Assembly (NCBI RefSeq): GCF_000471905.2
Contig: NW_006499775.1
Location: forward strand, 281,613-345,612
Direction of reading: 5' to 3'
Length of the DNA stretch: 64,000 nt
From: Amborella trichopoda
Taxonomy: Eukaryota; Streptophyta; Magnoliopsida; Amborellales; Amborellaceae
Below are positions 35,793 to 47,768 of the stretch, piece after piece. The stretch's first letter is position 1, and every line of letters begins with the position of its first letter. The position numbers and the translations under genes were made by a program. The notes beneath the pieces are model-generated. The model ran no database searches. It was not told the DNA's origin and saw only the letters and a list, made by a program, of their open reading frames with translations.

Positions 35793-37094
35793 ACTTAAAT
35801 ATCTACATTTGGCTTCCTTCGTTGGCCGCTCAATTGAGTTTCTAACAAATTAATTTACTCTCCTCTCTCCTTTTACCCCTCAAGCAGTACCTTAAAAACT
35901 TTTCATTAATCTTTTTTCTTTCTTTACAAGTATGCCAACTTTTATGCAGGGTGCTCTATATTTATATGCAAAACATGTGGCACAAGACATGTGAACCCTA
36001 TTGATTACAGTCTATGAATCCCCTTCAACCACTTTGTACTCCTGAAATGAGGAGTTTGAGCCCCACTAAGATAGCTAAGGCCTTCTCCTCATCTGCAGTA
36101 AGAAACCCACAAGGCCCTGAATACATAAAGAGGACATTACCTTCATGAACTCTAATGATCCCCCAACTCCTTTTGTTCTTAGATTTCTAATCAGACAACC
36201 ATCAAAATTTAGTTTAATGGTGGGCATGGGTCGGGGATTCCTATTTTTTAATATGTCGATTCTCTGGATTTTCATTCTCGCGACATGTTCAAAGTTGTAA
36301 ATAAGATCACTCCTACGTATTCCCCAACACTCTTTTCGAACCAGAGCACCATTCGACCATTGTAGCTAGAATGGTTACCAAAATTTTGTTCGTCAGATTT
36401 TTCAACCTTCTAACATTCTTCTATTTCTTTCCTTCCAAACATTCCACATAATTGACAACATTAAAGACTTCCCAACTTTGGAGATTGGGGGATTGAGGTA
36501 GAATTTCGTCCAATCCAATTACCAAATTGCCTACATCGACATGTAATATATGCAAGGGCAATGAATAAGTAAGTGATCACATGTTTTTTTATCATTTTTA
36601 CACATCAAGCATATATAACGTAAAATCTTACATCTTCTTCTTAGGTTATCAATTGTCGGCAATTTACCTCGTCCTAAAAGCTAGAAAAAAATTTGTACTT
36701 TGTGAGATATTAGAAGGCTCCACATTTTAGATAGAACATAGTCAACCACTCTATCATCTACAGCAAACCATACATCTACATCGGTGAGAGAGAATATGTC
36801 TCTCATGTTCTCTCTTATTGATGCCTTATCCTCTCTCTCCCATTCTCAGATAGTATATGGATTTCATTTTTTTCTTTTTCTTTTTGATTATTCATGATTG
36901 ACAACGTCCCTTTTAAAAAAAATTATTTTCAATTATTAATTCAAAATAGGAGTGACTAAGCTGCTCGATGTTCAATCATAAGTATCTCTATTAAACATTC
37001 AAAATAAGAGCGACTAATCTGCTCGTTATTCAATCATAAGTATCCATATCAAGGTTAGGGTTTATCTCTGATTTTTAGGTTTGGAGGAAGTTTA

Positions 37095-37474
37095 GGTAAA
37101 GTTGACACCTTATAATTTACAATTAAGGTGCACTTCAAAAATCTATGGAAAATGCTATTTTGATGTTGGAAAACTATCTGATTGATCATCTCAACATTAA
37201 GATATATGGATATGGAAAAATGAAATTTTCAAGTCCCAAAAATAGTACATCTTGCAATACATTATCTGGACCGTCCATTTTTAAGTTTTTATGCGTTTTA
37301 TAGATCTACTTGATTTGAACTATTTTTGTAGTTTAAAATTTCATAATTAGAGATGAATATAGATTATCATGCCATCTTTAAAATTTTCAATACCAAAATT
37401 GCATCTTATGACAAAGTTTGGAAGTGCGTCTTATTTTCTATTGTTTAAAGTTGCAACCTTATACAAAACACACC
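37095..37474 (+). mobile_element. Family A MITE
   Basis: Starts GGTAAAGTTGACACCTTATA and ends AACCTTATACAAAACACACC. The core is TTGATCATCTCAACATTAAG, and GCAATACATTATCTGGACC resembles the 1193-1588 copy. No convincing TSD was seen. Confidence 0.65.
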
Positions 37475-38055
37475 CTTTAGGTTTTGCAAGAGCAAATAGC
37501 GACTTCTATTAAGATTTGGTTTTGGATTTTTCACTTGCCCCTCACACTTTCTCTCATGGTATATAAGATTTTTTTTTTCTTCATGATTTAGAACTTTTAT
37601 CTAGTGAGAGCATGCTTTTTTTTTTGGAAATTTTGGCAGAATCCATGTATTTCAAACATATTTTATGGGTTTGTAACCAGATGGAAATTTTAATGCTTTC
37701 ACTCAAGCTATAAGATCTTTTGACGAGAGCGACTGGGTCATATGACAATAGTCCATACCGCAAAAGGGGATTGACTATTGTGTTGCAAGGTTCGATTCAA
37801 ATACCCTAATGGAAATTTCCATAATTAAAAATGCTTTCACTCAAAATTATAAGATCTCTTGACAAGAGACTTGGTCATAATACAATAGTCAATAATACCT
37901 CAAAAGGGTTTGGCTTTTGTAAGTTTGCAGTTTTACAGTCTTTGTGATGGCAAAACTATTTCCAATTTTTATTCTAGAATTTGAACTTTCAAAAATTACA
38001 TATACCCATCAGATTAGTGAATACCTAAAATGGATGACCCAAAACCATTTTAAAA

Positions 38056-38277
38056 TGATTGTCTATAAAGAGACCATTTATATTCTATACATGGAGGTTA
38101 CAAGTATTCTCACTCATTAGATGGCTTGGGATGAGTCTCGAAGTCTAAGAATATTCGTTTTGAAACTTTGTGTCTATTCAATGACACTCTTACAACCACC
38201 CATTTTGAAATTTAAGGGACAAAAAGAATTGTGACCTCTATGTGCAAAAGATAAATGGAATCTTTGTAGACAATTCC
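38056..38277 (+). mobile_element. Family B MITE
   Basis: TGATTGTCTATAAAGAGACC at the left and CTTTGTAGACAATTCC at the right are inverted; both flank CATGGAGGTTACAAG / TTGTGACCTCTATGTG. The flanks are A/T-only, so the TSD is uncertain. Confidence 0.65.
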
Positions 38278-38925
38278 TTAAAAAAAATGTATGATCCAGA
38301 ACCTGTTGTAAGATGTAGCATTTTCAGAGCTCGATAACTTTCGTTTTGAGTGTTCCAATTTTAGAGCTTGCAATCTTCTTATTCTTTTTTCTTTTTTTTT
38401 TTGTCTTTGTAAGATCCTTGATTGTAGAGATGGTGATGATCAATTTATAGTTTTCTAACAAATTTTGAGGTGTGGTTTTATGAAGCCACACCCCTACCAA
38501 ACTAATACTTTACACCAAATATAAATAAAGGACACGGTTTCTATGAGTCCATGTAGAAATGAGTCGCCGCTTACAAATCCATTTTTTAAGTGAACTTTTT
38601 TACCTCATTTTTAACGACAAGTAATATCTAACATGGAGATCATGAATATGAAAAAATAAATAAATTTTAAATATTAAAAATAATAAATATATTAAGAAAA
38701 AATTTGGACCGTTAGTTTCAATTGTTTTTAGATGGACCACCTATTTGCATCCATCTTTAATATGGATGCTATATATCCCGGAGAACATATGGTCCCTGCC
38801 GCATGAAAAAAAAGTTGATAAATAAATAACATTATGTGATTGTTGTTATCATCTCGTAAATAGATATCATTCTCCCACCCAAGCCTAAGTACACTTTCCA
38901 TAAATAATGATGGAAAAGTTTAGCC

Positions 38926-39680
38926 TACCACATGTGGTATCGCATATTTTTGAAACAGGTATGTTAGGTATGCTACAGTAAACTATTGATAGTCTCGACC
39001 ATCAACAAAGGACAACCAACCATGGTCAGGCATACCAAATGTGGTGTCGCATATTCATGATACAAGTATGTTAGGTACGCTACAGTGTATTAGTACACCA
39101 TCGACCAAGGAAAACATTGCTCAATACCAAATGTGGTGGCGCATGTTCAGGATACAAGCAGTGTTCGCAAAATCGAATCGAAAGGGTTAACCAGACATGG
39201 GCCTGGAAGCGGTTTAACCGGCCTAACCGGTAAACCGGCCGATTCAACCATTCTAACTAGGCAAGTCCCGAGCAGTAAAAAAAGTGCTGAAAAAATATAA
39301 AAATTACAAAAAAATAATTTATACTAAAATATGAAAAGCATATAAAGAAAGATTAAAATAAAACACATTCAAATGAATTTGAAAATTATTGAAAAAAATA
39401 GATTTTAACAAAATGATTTTTTAATTAAAATGAGTATTAATGACAAAACAATTTTTAACATTTACCATAATGTAACGAATATTATAAAATGCATTACAAA
39501 TCAAATTCATTATTTTAAAATATATATATATATATATTATTTTTTTATTTTTTTAATACCGATCAGTCACCAAAACTGCCCAAAATCGTGACCGGCCATT
39601 CCGATCTAACCTCACCTTGTTTTTCTAACAATGGATACAAGTACGTTAGATATGCTACACTATACTACTCCACCATCGAC
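38926..39680. repeat. Tandem array, three units of about 90-110 bp, split by an hAT MITE
   Basis: Units start at 38926, 39033 and 39125 with TACCA(C/A)ATGTGGT and continue GCATATT...GATACAAGTATGTTAG, GCTACAGT and CACCATCGACCAAGGA. The third unit is interrupted at GATACAAG by the element at 39159-39633 and resumes at 39634. Confidence 0.8.
39159..39633. mobile_element. hAT-type MITE with perfect 8-bp TSD, copy 1
   Basis: A 475-bp element: starts CAGTGTTCGCAAAATCG and ends TTTTTCTAACAATG. The identical 8-mer GATACAAG lies at 39151-39158 and 39634-39641. The left interior carries TTTAACCGGCCTAACCGGTA. A second copy is at 62131-62629. The insertion splits a tandem repeat unit, so the empty site is predictable from the neighbouring units. 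Confidence 0.85.
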
Positions 39681-39799
39681 AACAGACAATGAAGATCAAG
39701 CGTTTTCCGCAAATGGGAGATTGAAGCAGTAGAAACTTTCATCTCTGCCCTCCCTTTTATGGAGTACAAATGTTTCGAAGCCATACATATGGAAAATGG

Positions 39800-40168
39800 T
39801 TTGATAGGGCTGCAGCCCAATCAAAATAAGTAGATCCTGACCTCATAACTCAGTCGAAAATTGCAAGTCAAGCATTCGAAAGTCTTTACATCGTTCATCT
39901 CGAGTTGAACATTATAGTTGTGAAATAAATTAGAATTTTAAGCTCTAAAAATAGTGTATATTGGAGCAAATTGTCTGAGCCGTTTATTTTTCTTTAAAAC
40001 AAGTGTTCACAGATCCACTACCATTTATGGAATTTAAAATTTTATTATTGGCATTGAAAATTGATTTTAGAGCCATCATAGATATTTTTATCGTCGATGT
40101 ACTTTTCGAACGAGGATTTGAGGTGAGGTTTTATGTCGTTTTCATAAAACCTAAGCCTCATAGAAACC
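39800..40168 (+). mobile_element. Family A MITE, subfamily II
   Basis: Contains ATCGTTCATCTCGAGTTGAA, GTGTTCACAGATCCACTACC and the subfamily II end GAGGTTTTATGTCGTTTTCA ... CCTAAGCCTCATAGAAACC. It lies immediately right of the tandem array interrupted by an hAT MITE. Confidence 0.6.
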
Positions 40169-40204
40169 TCATCCTATACAGATTATACTATTGTGAAGAG
40201 CTCA

Positions 40205-40400
40205 AATGTGCCATGTTCTAAAATTCCATATTAAAGATAGATGTTGGATATAAAATTTCACCGGTCAATCATCTCGACCACTATAATTATGAATCTAAAA
40301 AAATAGAAATTTAATAGATTCTTCCAAACGACTAAATTGAACAGTTAAAAAATGCTCCAAAAGCGAAATTTAAAAAAGGATCTGTTTGCAAGGTTTAAAA
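40205..40400 (+). mobile_element. Family A MITE, subfamily II, 5' fragment
   Basis: The core CAATCATCTCGACCACTATA and ATTATGAATCTAAAAAAAT are recognisable. The right half is missing. Confidence 0.4.
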
Positions 40401-40954
40401 TTTACTTCTTTTAAGAGTGATGAACATGGTGCTCGATATTAATGACATGTAAAACTTTCGATTGAAAATCCATTGCATTTAAAACTTTAGATCGAAAATC
40501 CATGTCAATGATAGATTTTCGGAAAGCAACCACATTGAACACAGTTTGTCGGCAAACACACCAAAACCCTATCCTATACTGTTGTGCAGCAACTTGTAGA
40601 ACGATGCATACCACATAAGACGAAATCATTTATTTTTATTATTAATCGGTCAAATTGTCTAGGACAAATGTTATGAAACTCGGATCGGTGATCCATTGGA
40701 CCAATCTGAATCGCTGATTTGGGCAGATCTAACCACTCTACATGGTGTCGGAGTTGATAAAAATAAATAAATATCTTTAAATTTTAAAAATTAAAAAAAA
40801 TAAATGAAGCCTACTATGCAGATCAACCAGCTATATGATAGAACCATATGAGTTTATTGAAATCAAATTGATTCGTAGTTCAGTATAAGAACTAGGTCAA
40901 TCTCCACCAATTCCATCCTTAGATCTGGGGATCCTTTCTAAATGAATGATGAAA

Positions 40955-41355
40955 GGGTGAGTTTGTATAAAGCTGAGGCTCTAAATAATCATAGTAAAGC
41001 GCACTTTCAAATAGTATCGATAATTATGGTTTGGTTTTAATACTGAAAATCCTTGTGATAGACCTAGAATATATTTCCATTTCTGATCATAAAATTTAAA
41101 GTTTCAAAACAGTGTAGATCGAGCGGTCTATAAAAACTTAAAAATCTTGAAAATCGACAATCCTAAAAATACATTACAAGATGCACTATTTTCAAACCTT
41201 GAAATCCATTTTTTTCTCATGTCCTTGCATCTTGAAGTCAAGATGATCAATGTGAAGATATTAGGGCATCAAAACAACATTTTATAGTAAAATTTTTGAG
41301 GCACGTCCTAATTTAATTGTTTAGAGCCTCGGACTTATATAAAAAATTTTCATGA
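40955..41355 (-). mobile_element. Family A MITE (inverted orientation)
   Basis: Begins GGGTGAGTTTGTATAAAGCT followed by GAGGCTCTAAATAATCA, and ends GTTTAGAGCCTCGGACTTAT. The interior has TAGATCGAGCGGTCTATAAA and CTTGCATCTTGAAGTCAAGA, the inverted family core. Confidence 0.7.
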
Positions 41356-41825
41356 AAATTTAGATTGGGCCAGATCTCCGGAAGTAATGTTGTGGGACTA
41401 AACCCTACTTGCTCAAAGGGAACATGGAGAACAGTAGATGTGGTACTAGGAAACAAGCTCACACGTGAAAAAGTAAATAGAAAACAAAAGGACAAAGAGA
41501 TTTGCAGTATTCTCTTATAGATGCTCCCACCTGGAGCACGCTGTGCATCTATATCCTCAAGACCTAAATTGCGACAATTTTTGGATATGAATTATAGATG
41601 CACCTTAGAATGAGATTTTTTATAAAATAAAGAAAAATAAAAAATTTGGCTTTGAAGCTTTAAAACTCTTAGATCTGATCCTCCAAAAACTAGACAGTCT
41701 CTCGTTTTTAGTGCAGAAAATTGGATGCTCTCTTGTTTAATCTCGAGACTATTACGGTTTTATAAAACATAAGAATTGTCATATTTTTTTAGGGTTGGTT
41801 GCTGTGTCGAGGAAGGTATTTCTCA

Positions 41826-42195
41826 AACTATGAGTATCATCATCATTAGAGCCTTATCTCAAATATTTGAATCGGCTATACGAATTATATTTCGTCATTG
41901 TACTTTATCACCCTCAGTTAAAATATAAATCATAATATATATTCTCATTGCTTCTATCCATGTGGTTCTGGGGTCTTTTTTTTTGCCTTTTTAGAGCATT
42001 CCACTTGAACCAAATTACCCCTCCTAACCGGAATCATTCTAGATCAAAGCTATATATATGAACAAATTGCATTGGTCTATTTTCCCTCTTTTATCTCTTA
42101 TCGGAGCTACCTTAACTTCCTTGGAATGTATTCATTATAAATTACATCTTTCTTTATATTGCCATTCACCATCTTAGCTTGCTCATCTCAGAAAT
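41826..42195 (-). mobile_element. RTE LINE 3' fragment, diverged
   Basis: TATCATCATCATTAGAGCC, TTTGAATCGGCTATACGAAT and TTCCACTTGAACCAAATTAC follow the order of the 29357-30513 LINE 3' end on the minus strand. It is heavily mutated, with no open frame. Confidence 0.6.
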
Positions 42196-42517
42196 TTTAT
42201 TCTATAAAAACATTAACTCAAAAACGTTTAGGTCAAAAAAAAACACCGCAGAATTTCGCATGGACCAAATAAAAAATGTGTTCCGTTGGGAGCATAAAAT
42301 GTTTTGGCCTTCTTAAAGGGTTTAAAGAGCCGCGTGATGTGTGGGGCCACTGGAAGGTCCATTTCAATGGAGAAAATTAAAGAAGAGGAAGCATTAAATA
42401 TTGCATTACCCATCTCATGACCGATAGGGCATGTATTTATTTACATTTCAACCCTGACAAAAATACTATGCAGCAATGTCTTCATTTAATCCCCTATTTA
42501 TAACTTCACATGCTTCT

Positions 42518-42518
<1 letters not shown>

Positions 42519-42543
<25 letters not shown>
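42519..42543. repeat. (GA)n microsatellite
   Basis: About 12 GA units followed by a G run. A shorter GA run lies at 42783-42794. Confidence 0.9.
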
Positions 42544-42548
<5 letters not shown>

Positions 42549-43284
42549 ATACATTGATCATATCGCCTCCCCGTATGTGTTGAAGAGAGAGAAAGGAAAG
42601 AAGAGGACTCACATGCATTAATCATGTTGGGAAACCAATCCATATGTGACCAATCGAATAGAATCTCACAGGACAAATTTTGCCTTTGTCGATAAGAGCA
42701 CGCTATACCATTCTCGTGTCTCTGTACCTCTGCAATTCCAATTCCCTGTCTTCTATATTAATGGAAACCACTCCAAGGGATAGAGAGAGAGAGAGGGAAT
42801 ATCTGGTCACGTTTCGGCCAACATTCGAGGGTAGGAGGGGCAAATGGATGCCTACACGTTTCGTTGAAGACCTAACTTCTCGCAAAAACTAATGTTGTCA
42901 TATTCATTTGGGTTTGATAAGAAAAATAAAGCAATTTGGGGTATCGGGCGCCGATTACATCGGATTTTTTTACAAAATTTAACGAAATTTAATATTTACA
43001 TTTAAAAATTAAAAAAAAAATTAAAAAATACTTTTATATAAATATTCTTTTCTTTAGGTCGAAGAGGCCAAAACTTCGGTTGAAATCGGCTCGAAGCAAA
43101 CCTGAATATGACCATAGCAGCTCGAATCCGATTGAATCAACGGCACCAGACTTCACTTTGCTACAGTCTAGGCCAAAAGTCCAAAAGCTTCGGTCTCTTC
43201 GGGCGTCGCAAAGCAGATTTCACAACACTAGTGAAAACAAGCTCAACCCTAGCAATTTTCAAAGCGTGTGGGACTTGCACAAGG

Positions 43285-43510
43285 CTGAAACCTTACACAA
43301 CAAAACTAAAGGCGCACCTCCAAATTTTGTGATAAGATGCAATTTTGTGATAAAAAATCGTCACAATGGCCCCAATCTATTTTCATTTCAAGAAATAAAA
43401 AATTTTAACTTTAAAGATGGTTTAAATCAAGTAGATTTATAAACACATGAAAATTCTGAAAATATATGGTCCAAATAATATATCGTAAGGTGCACTAATT
43501 TTTTCACTTG
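43285..43510 (-). mobile_element. Family A MITE fragment (inverted)
   Basis: AACCTTACACAACAAAACTA, AAGGCGCACCTCCAAATTTT and TCAAGTAGATTTATAAACAC match the inverted family. The half beyond about 43510 is absent. Confidence 0.45.
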
Positions 43511-44084
43511 GAATCTTTTTTTTTGTTCTTTTTTTGGAAAGGTTTCTATAATTCCCCAATTGTATAGAAGTTATACGTTTTCCCCTCTCTCCCGCCATCC
43601 AATTTAGATCAAGTGAGTCACTACCATTTGATCGAGATCCAATACCTCATAGTATTTTAATTTTCATTGTTTTTCTATAAAACATATAAATGTGAAATTG
43701 GTATATCTCATCATCTCAATGGAGTGCACCTAAAACAAATACAAAATAAATATTCCTGTAAAATAAAATGACCAAACTGCCTTAAAAACTGTTAAGGGTA
43801 TTTCAATCATTTTATTTTTTCAAAAATATTTACATTATATTTTTCACAAGTGCGAAGCTAAGAGAAGAATAAACGCCTAAATTTTGGTTTTATAATATTT
43901 TATAGACAAAATAAAAAATAAAACAGTATAGAGACACGACATTGTAGTTGGGTCCATCTCAACCTCAACCGTTAGATTGGACTTTGCAAGATGGGGGGAA
44001 GCATATTACTTCTATACAATAAGAAAAGCATACAAAACTTGCCTCTTTTCTTCATATACATACATCTCCATATCAAAACAACGT

Positions 44085-44458
44085 AGGCTCTAAACAACCA
44101 AATTAGAGCCTACCTTCAAATGGTGTTGAGAAATATGGTTTCAATATCGAAATTTTTTTTGGTAGCTTTAAAATATATTTTCATTTTTATTTATAGAGTC
44201 TAAATCTTCAAAAATAATGTAGATCGAGAGATCTATGAAAACTTGAAAATCTTGAAATTTGATGGTTGAAAAGTGTATTACAAATACACAATTTCCAAAA
44301 CATGAAATCCATTTTTTTATTGTGTCCAAGCATCTTGATATCGATATGATGAATTTGAAGATATTTACGCATCAAAACAATATCTTCTAGTGAAATTTTT
44401 GAGGTAGACTCGAATTTGATTGTTTAGAGCCTGGCTCTATATAAACTTTTCCTTGTCC
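44085..44458 (-). mobile_element. Family A MITE (inverted orientation)
   Basis: AGGCTCTAAACAACCAAATT at the left and GATTGTTTAGAGCCTGGCTC at the right form the inverted repeat. The interior contains GTAGATCGAGAGATCTATGA. The extreme left terminus is missing; the right ends TATATAAACTTTTCC. Confidence 0.7.
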
Positions 44459-44728
44459 TATTTGCTCAAAAAAAACAACCATTTTTCAATGGATTTTTGT
44501 GATGCACCATAATTCTACAATTTAAGGCTGCAACCATGTACACAATCTCTGGAAAGCCCAACACAACATTACGAGATTTTTAGAGAAAAACTGAAAAAGG
44601 TGTTACGTCCAAATCAGTGACAAAAGAGTTCCTCAACACTAAGGAAAAACGACCAACCAAATTAAAGAAAAAGATGCATTTCTTGGTTATTTCACATCGT
44701 AGAGAGAGGAGGCATTTAATCTACTTTA

Positions 44729-46169
44729 GGGCCAGTTTGGATGTATTCAAAATTGAAATATTTTAAGATTGCAATTTAAAAATTTTGTGAAAGTGACTTT
44801 GACCGTTTTGACAATTGCATGCTTTTGTAAGAATTTTAGATTGCAAGAAAAAAAAATCTTATCTCAAGGCAAAAATTGCCATCCAAAAAAATTCAAGTTA
44901 GACTTGAATTTTTTCCACTTCAGTTACGTTTTTCATGCCTCTCTCTCTCTTTCTAACCTTCACATTCTTCCCTCTCCTCCCTGCTTTTCCCTCATCTCCT
45001 TCTGATCTCTCTCATGCGCAAAAATAGAACTCAAAGCTCTACTCTCTCTCTCTCTGTCAAAAGCTTTGCAAACAGAGTTATGCTCTCCCTTGTTCAAAAC
45101 CTAGAGCTCTGCTGCGTAGAAACTCTCTATTTCTCGCTCGTTCAAAACCCAGCTCTGCTGCGAAAAAACTCTCCGCTACTATCAAAAACACCTCGCTCTC
45201 CCAAGATCAAGCCCCCTCTTTCGCTTAAAGCTCACAAAGCATCAAAGGCAGTTGTAGAGTAAAAACAGGTACGTCATTTTTCTGGTTTTCTCAATGCCTT
45301 CTCTAGGGAAGCTTAAGGCTTTTTCTTTAGGGAATATGTATTCCTCAATCTCTCTCTGTTTGTCTAGGGAAGCTCTTCTGTTTTGTTTCCCTCCATTTAT
45401 ATGGAGAGAGAGCTCTGGTTTTTGGCATCCATCTTTCCAATATTGAGAAAGACTGCATGCGTGCTACTAACCATGCGAGAAAAAGAGCAGCAATTCAATA
45501 GAGCAGAAATGGGAGCCATGGCCATGACCTCCACCCAATTACACAATTCAACCCTAGTCTCTAATCTTGCTCAAAGAAGTCTAGTAACCCTGATCCCATA
45601 AAGGTGGTATAATATATTCATAAATACTAAGGTTTTCCCTATATTTGGAGGCCAAAAAACTATACCATTATCTATTACAGAGTTGCAGGCTGAGTGGTTT
45701 TATACACAAACTGTGAAGCGCAGTTCAAAGTGAAAAAGGCCCCAAATGCCTTTCAAAAACAACCAACGGCATAGGCATCAGCCCCCCAAAAAAATCACCA
45801 AAAAACACACACATAAACACAGAATGAAAAACAACAACAGCTCATACGCAGAGAGCTTCATAGGGATTTAGAAACCAATGGCCCCCCAGTTAAAGAGAGA
45901 GAGAAAGAAAGAGTTTAGAGAGAGAAAGAGTCACCACTGAGAATGCCTAAAGGAGGCTTGGAATGAAGAAAACCATGAGAAGAACACTACGGATACTTGT
46001 CTATTTTTTGCCCTCACTCTTTCTCTCTAATCAGAACCAAGCTGACTACCGAACACCCACAAATAAGGCCATCACCTCTCCGTCGGTACTAGCCTAGTAC
46101 TCAAACCAACTAATGGGGTTTTTTTGACAAATTAATAAAATAAAACATCCAAACAGTACCAACAGGTCC
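44729..46169. mobile_element. PIF/Harbinger-like non-autonomous element, TTA TSD, with exon-like cargo
   Basis: A 1441-bp element: starts GGGCCAGTTTGGATG, and the complement of its end is GGACCTGTTGGTACTGTTTG followed by GATG. TTA flanks both ends (44726-44728 and 46170-46172), as expected of PIF/Harbinger insertions. No transposase is present. Inside, 44938-45265 is CT-rich and gene-like, ending at a plausible donor (AAAACAG then GTACGT), and 45385-45600 is an open, less AT-rich stretch. This could be captured host sequence. Confidence 0.6.
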
Positions 46170-47747
46170 TTATGCAGCAGATAGTACTCACCACAGAGGT
46201 TCACCAAAGTTCCAAATCAAAATAAAATAAAATAAGAGGACTGACCAGGTAATCAGACCAGCATCAGTCGCAATCAGGACTCGCTCCATTCACGTTAAGC
46301 CTACGCAATGACACACCCACCATGCTTCAACCATAAGCAAACCCCAAAAATACCAAAAGGCCATTGCCATTATAATATATAATCAAACAACAATTTTTTT
46401 TTTTTTTTTTTTTTTGAACAAATTTCAAAATGATAACCAAAATTCGAACTTCCTAACTATAATTTTTCAAATTCAATCCCTCGCACCCCTCTTTCACAAG
46501 ACATTTTCAAACCATTTTTCCCAACGAATTTCACTCGAAAAAGGACTCATTTTGGCAGAACTAAAACCTGGTCAACAAATCCCATTCCACCTCATAATTG
46601 AAAGTTCATTACGCCGAAAGATAAAAGTTCGATGTGCCAGCAGATTAAAAGAAGATTCCATGCCGATAAAAACCAAATCCACCACCAATTTTAAGTCCCC
46701 ATGTTTCGGGAAACGAGTTCTTCAGAAAACAGTACAATAAATTTGAATATTACAATTTGCATTCACTTTATAAATTCCATCAAAGAATATCAAAATCTAA
46801 AAAGGTTCAAATCCTAAAATTTAAAAAAAAACCTTCCTTTCGAGATCACGAATGATTTCAAGAATTTCAAAAGAAGGCCCCCGAAGAATGTTCTGCAATC
46901 AAGGGGTACAACCACAGTATGCACCAGCAAGAGCACAGTACAGACTCAAATTCCAACACGCCTTCACCAATCGTTCCGAACCCCAGTTGTTCAACTTTTT
47001 CCTCGACAATTCACAGATTCCACCTCGCAACGCGGGACTACCCGACAACACTAAGATACAGCAGCCAGGACAACACCAAAAACGAAATTCAAATTCAAAT
47101 TCTCAAAAGTAGCCATCCATAGTACTATTTTCAAATATCGTTTTCAATAACATTGCAGAACAAATAAAGAAAAAAAATCGGATCTGCCGCAAAAGTAAAA
47201 GAGAAAAAATATCACATCCTCCAGAAACCGCCATCACATTAAAAGTGGTTTCAAAAAAAAAAACACCACACTCAAAAAAAATACCACCGAATATCTTCAT
47301 TTACTTCCATTAACCAGTTACAGTTACCAACCCTGCATGCCTTCAAAACCGGCTGTTACAGTACGGAAGACTAGAAAGAAAAAAAACATGAGAGAGAGGG
47401 AGGGGTAATAGAAATAGAGGTTTATTATCCGAGAGGATTTTGGATTTTGGGGTTTTCCTGCACCCCCTAATTTCTGGTATGAGAAGTCTAGGGGCCACTG
47501 ACCAAAAAGACTGAGACTTATTAGAGAAGAAAACCCCATCAAAAAACAAACTGTTTCATCTTTCCTCAACAAAACGAGACTTATTTTTTCACCTAACACT
47601 AGAGCAACATTCTGCCAATTCAATATCTATTATCTTGTATATATACTTTATCCCCCTGTATCTTCTTCCTTTGTCTTGGAAATTCCCATGCTTTTCACCA
47701 AAAAAAGATCGGAGAGGAGAGAGGATAGATTAGCCAAGAGAGAGAGT

Positions 47748-47768
47748 GGGGGGGGGGGGGGGGGGGGG
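47748..47768. repeat. Homopolymer G21 (C21 in the transcript sense)
   Basis: Twenty-one consecutive G on the plus strand abut the stop codon (47769-47771) of the EFWLP-family gene, so the 3' UTR starts with C21. The true length may be uncertain because homopolymers are prone to sequencing error. Confidence 0.9.

Larger units (their letters stand above)
33042..47640. other. Intergenic, repeat-rich; no gene supported
   Basis: The segment is dominated by family A and B MITEs, an hAT MITE inserted in a tandem repeat, a LINE 3' fragment and a PIF/Harbinger-like element, listed separately. The stretches 35800-37090, 41520-41820, 42200-43040 and 46170-47640 hold no element I can bound. The last is less AT-rich and contains one exon-like block on the minus strand (about 46844-46893), described under findings. 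Confidence 0.6.

Noticed and set aside
38926..39158. Regular repeats considered as a CRISPR-like array
   Set aside because: Eukaryotic tandem duplication with units of about 100 bp, no short uniform repeats with unique spacers and no associated genes.
43080..43442. 120-codon plus-strand frame
   Set aside because: Its 3' part runs into a family A MITE fragment, so it cannot be a conserved gene as it stands.
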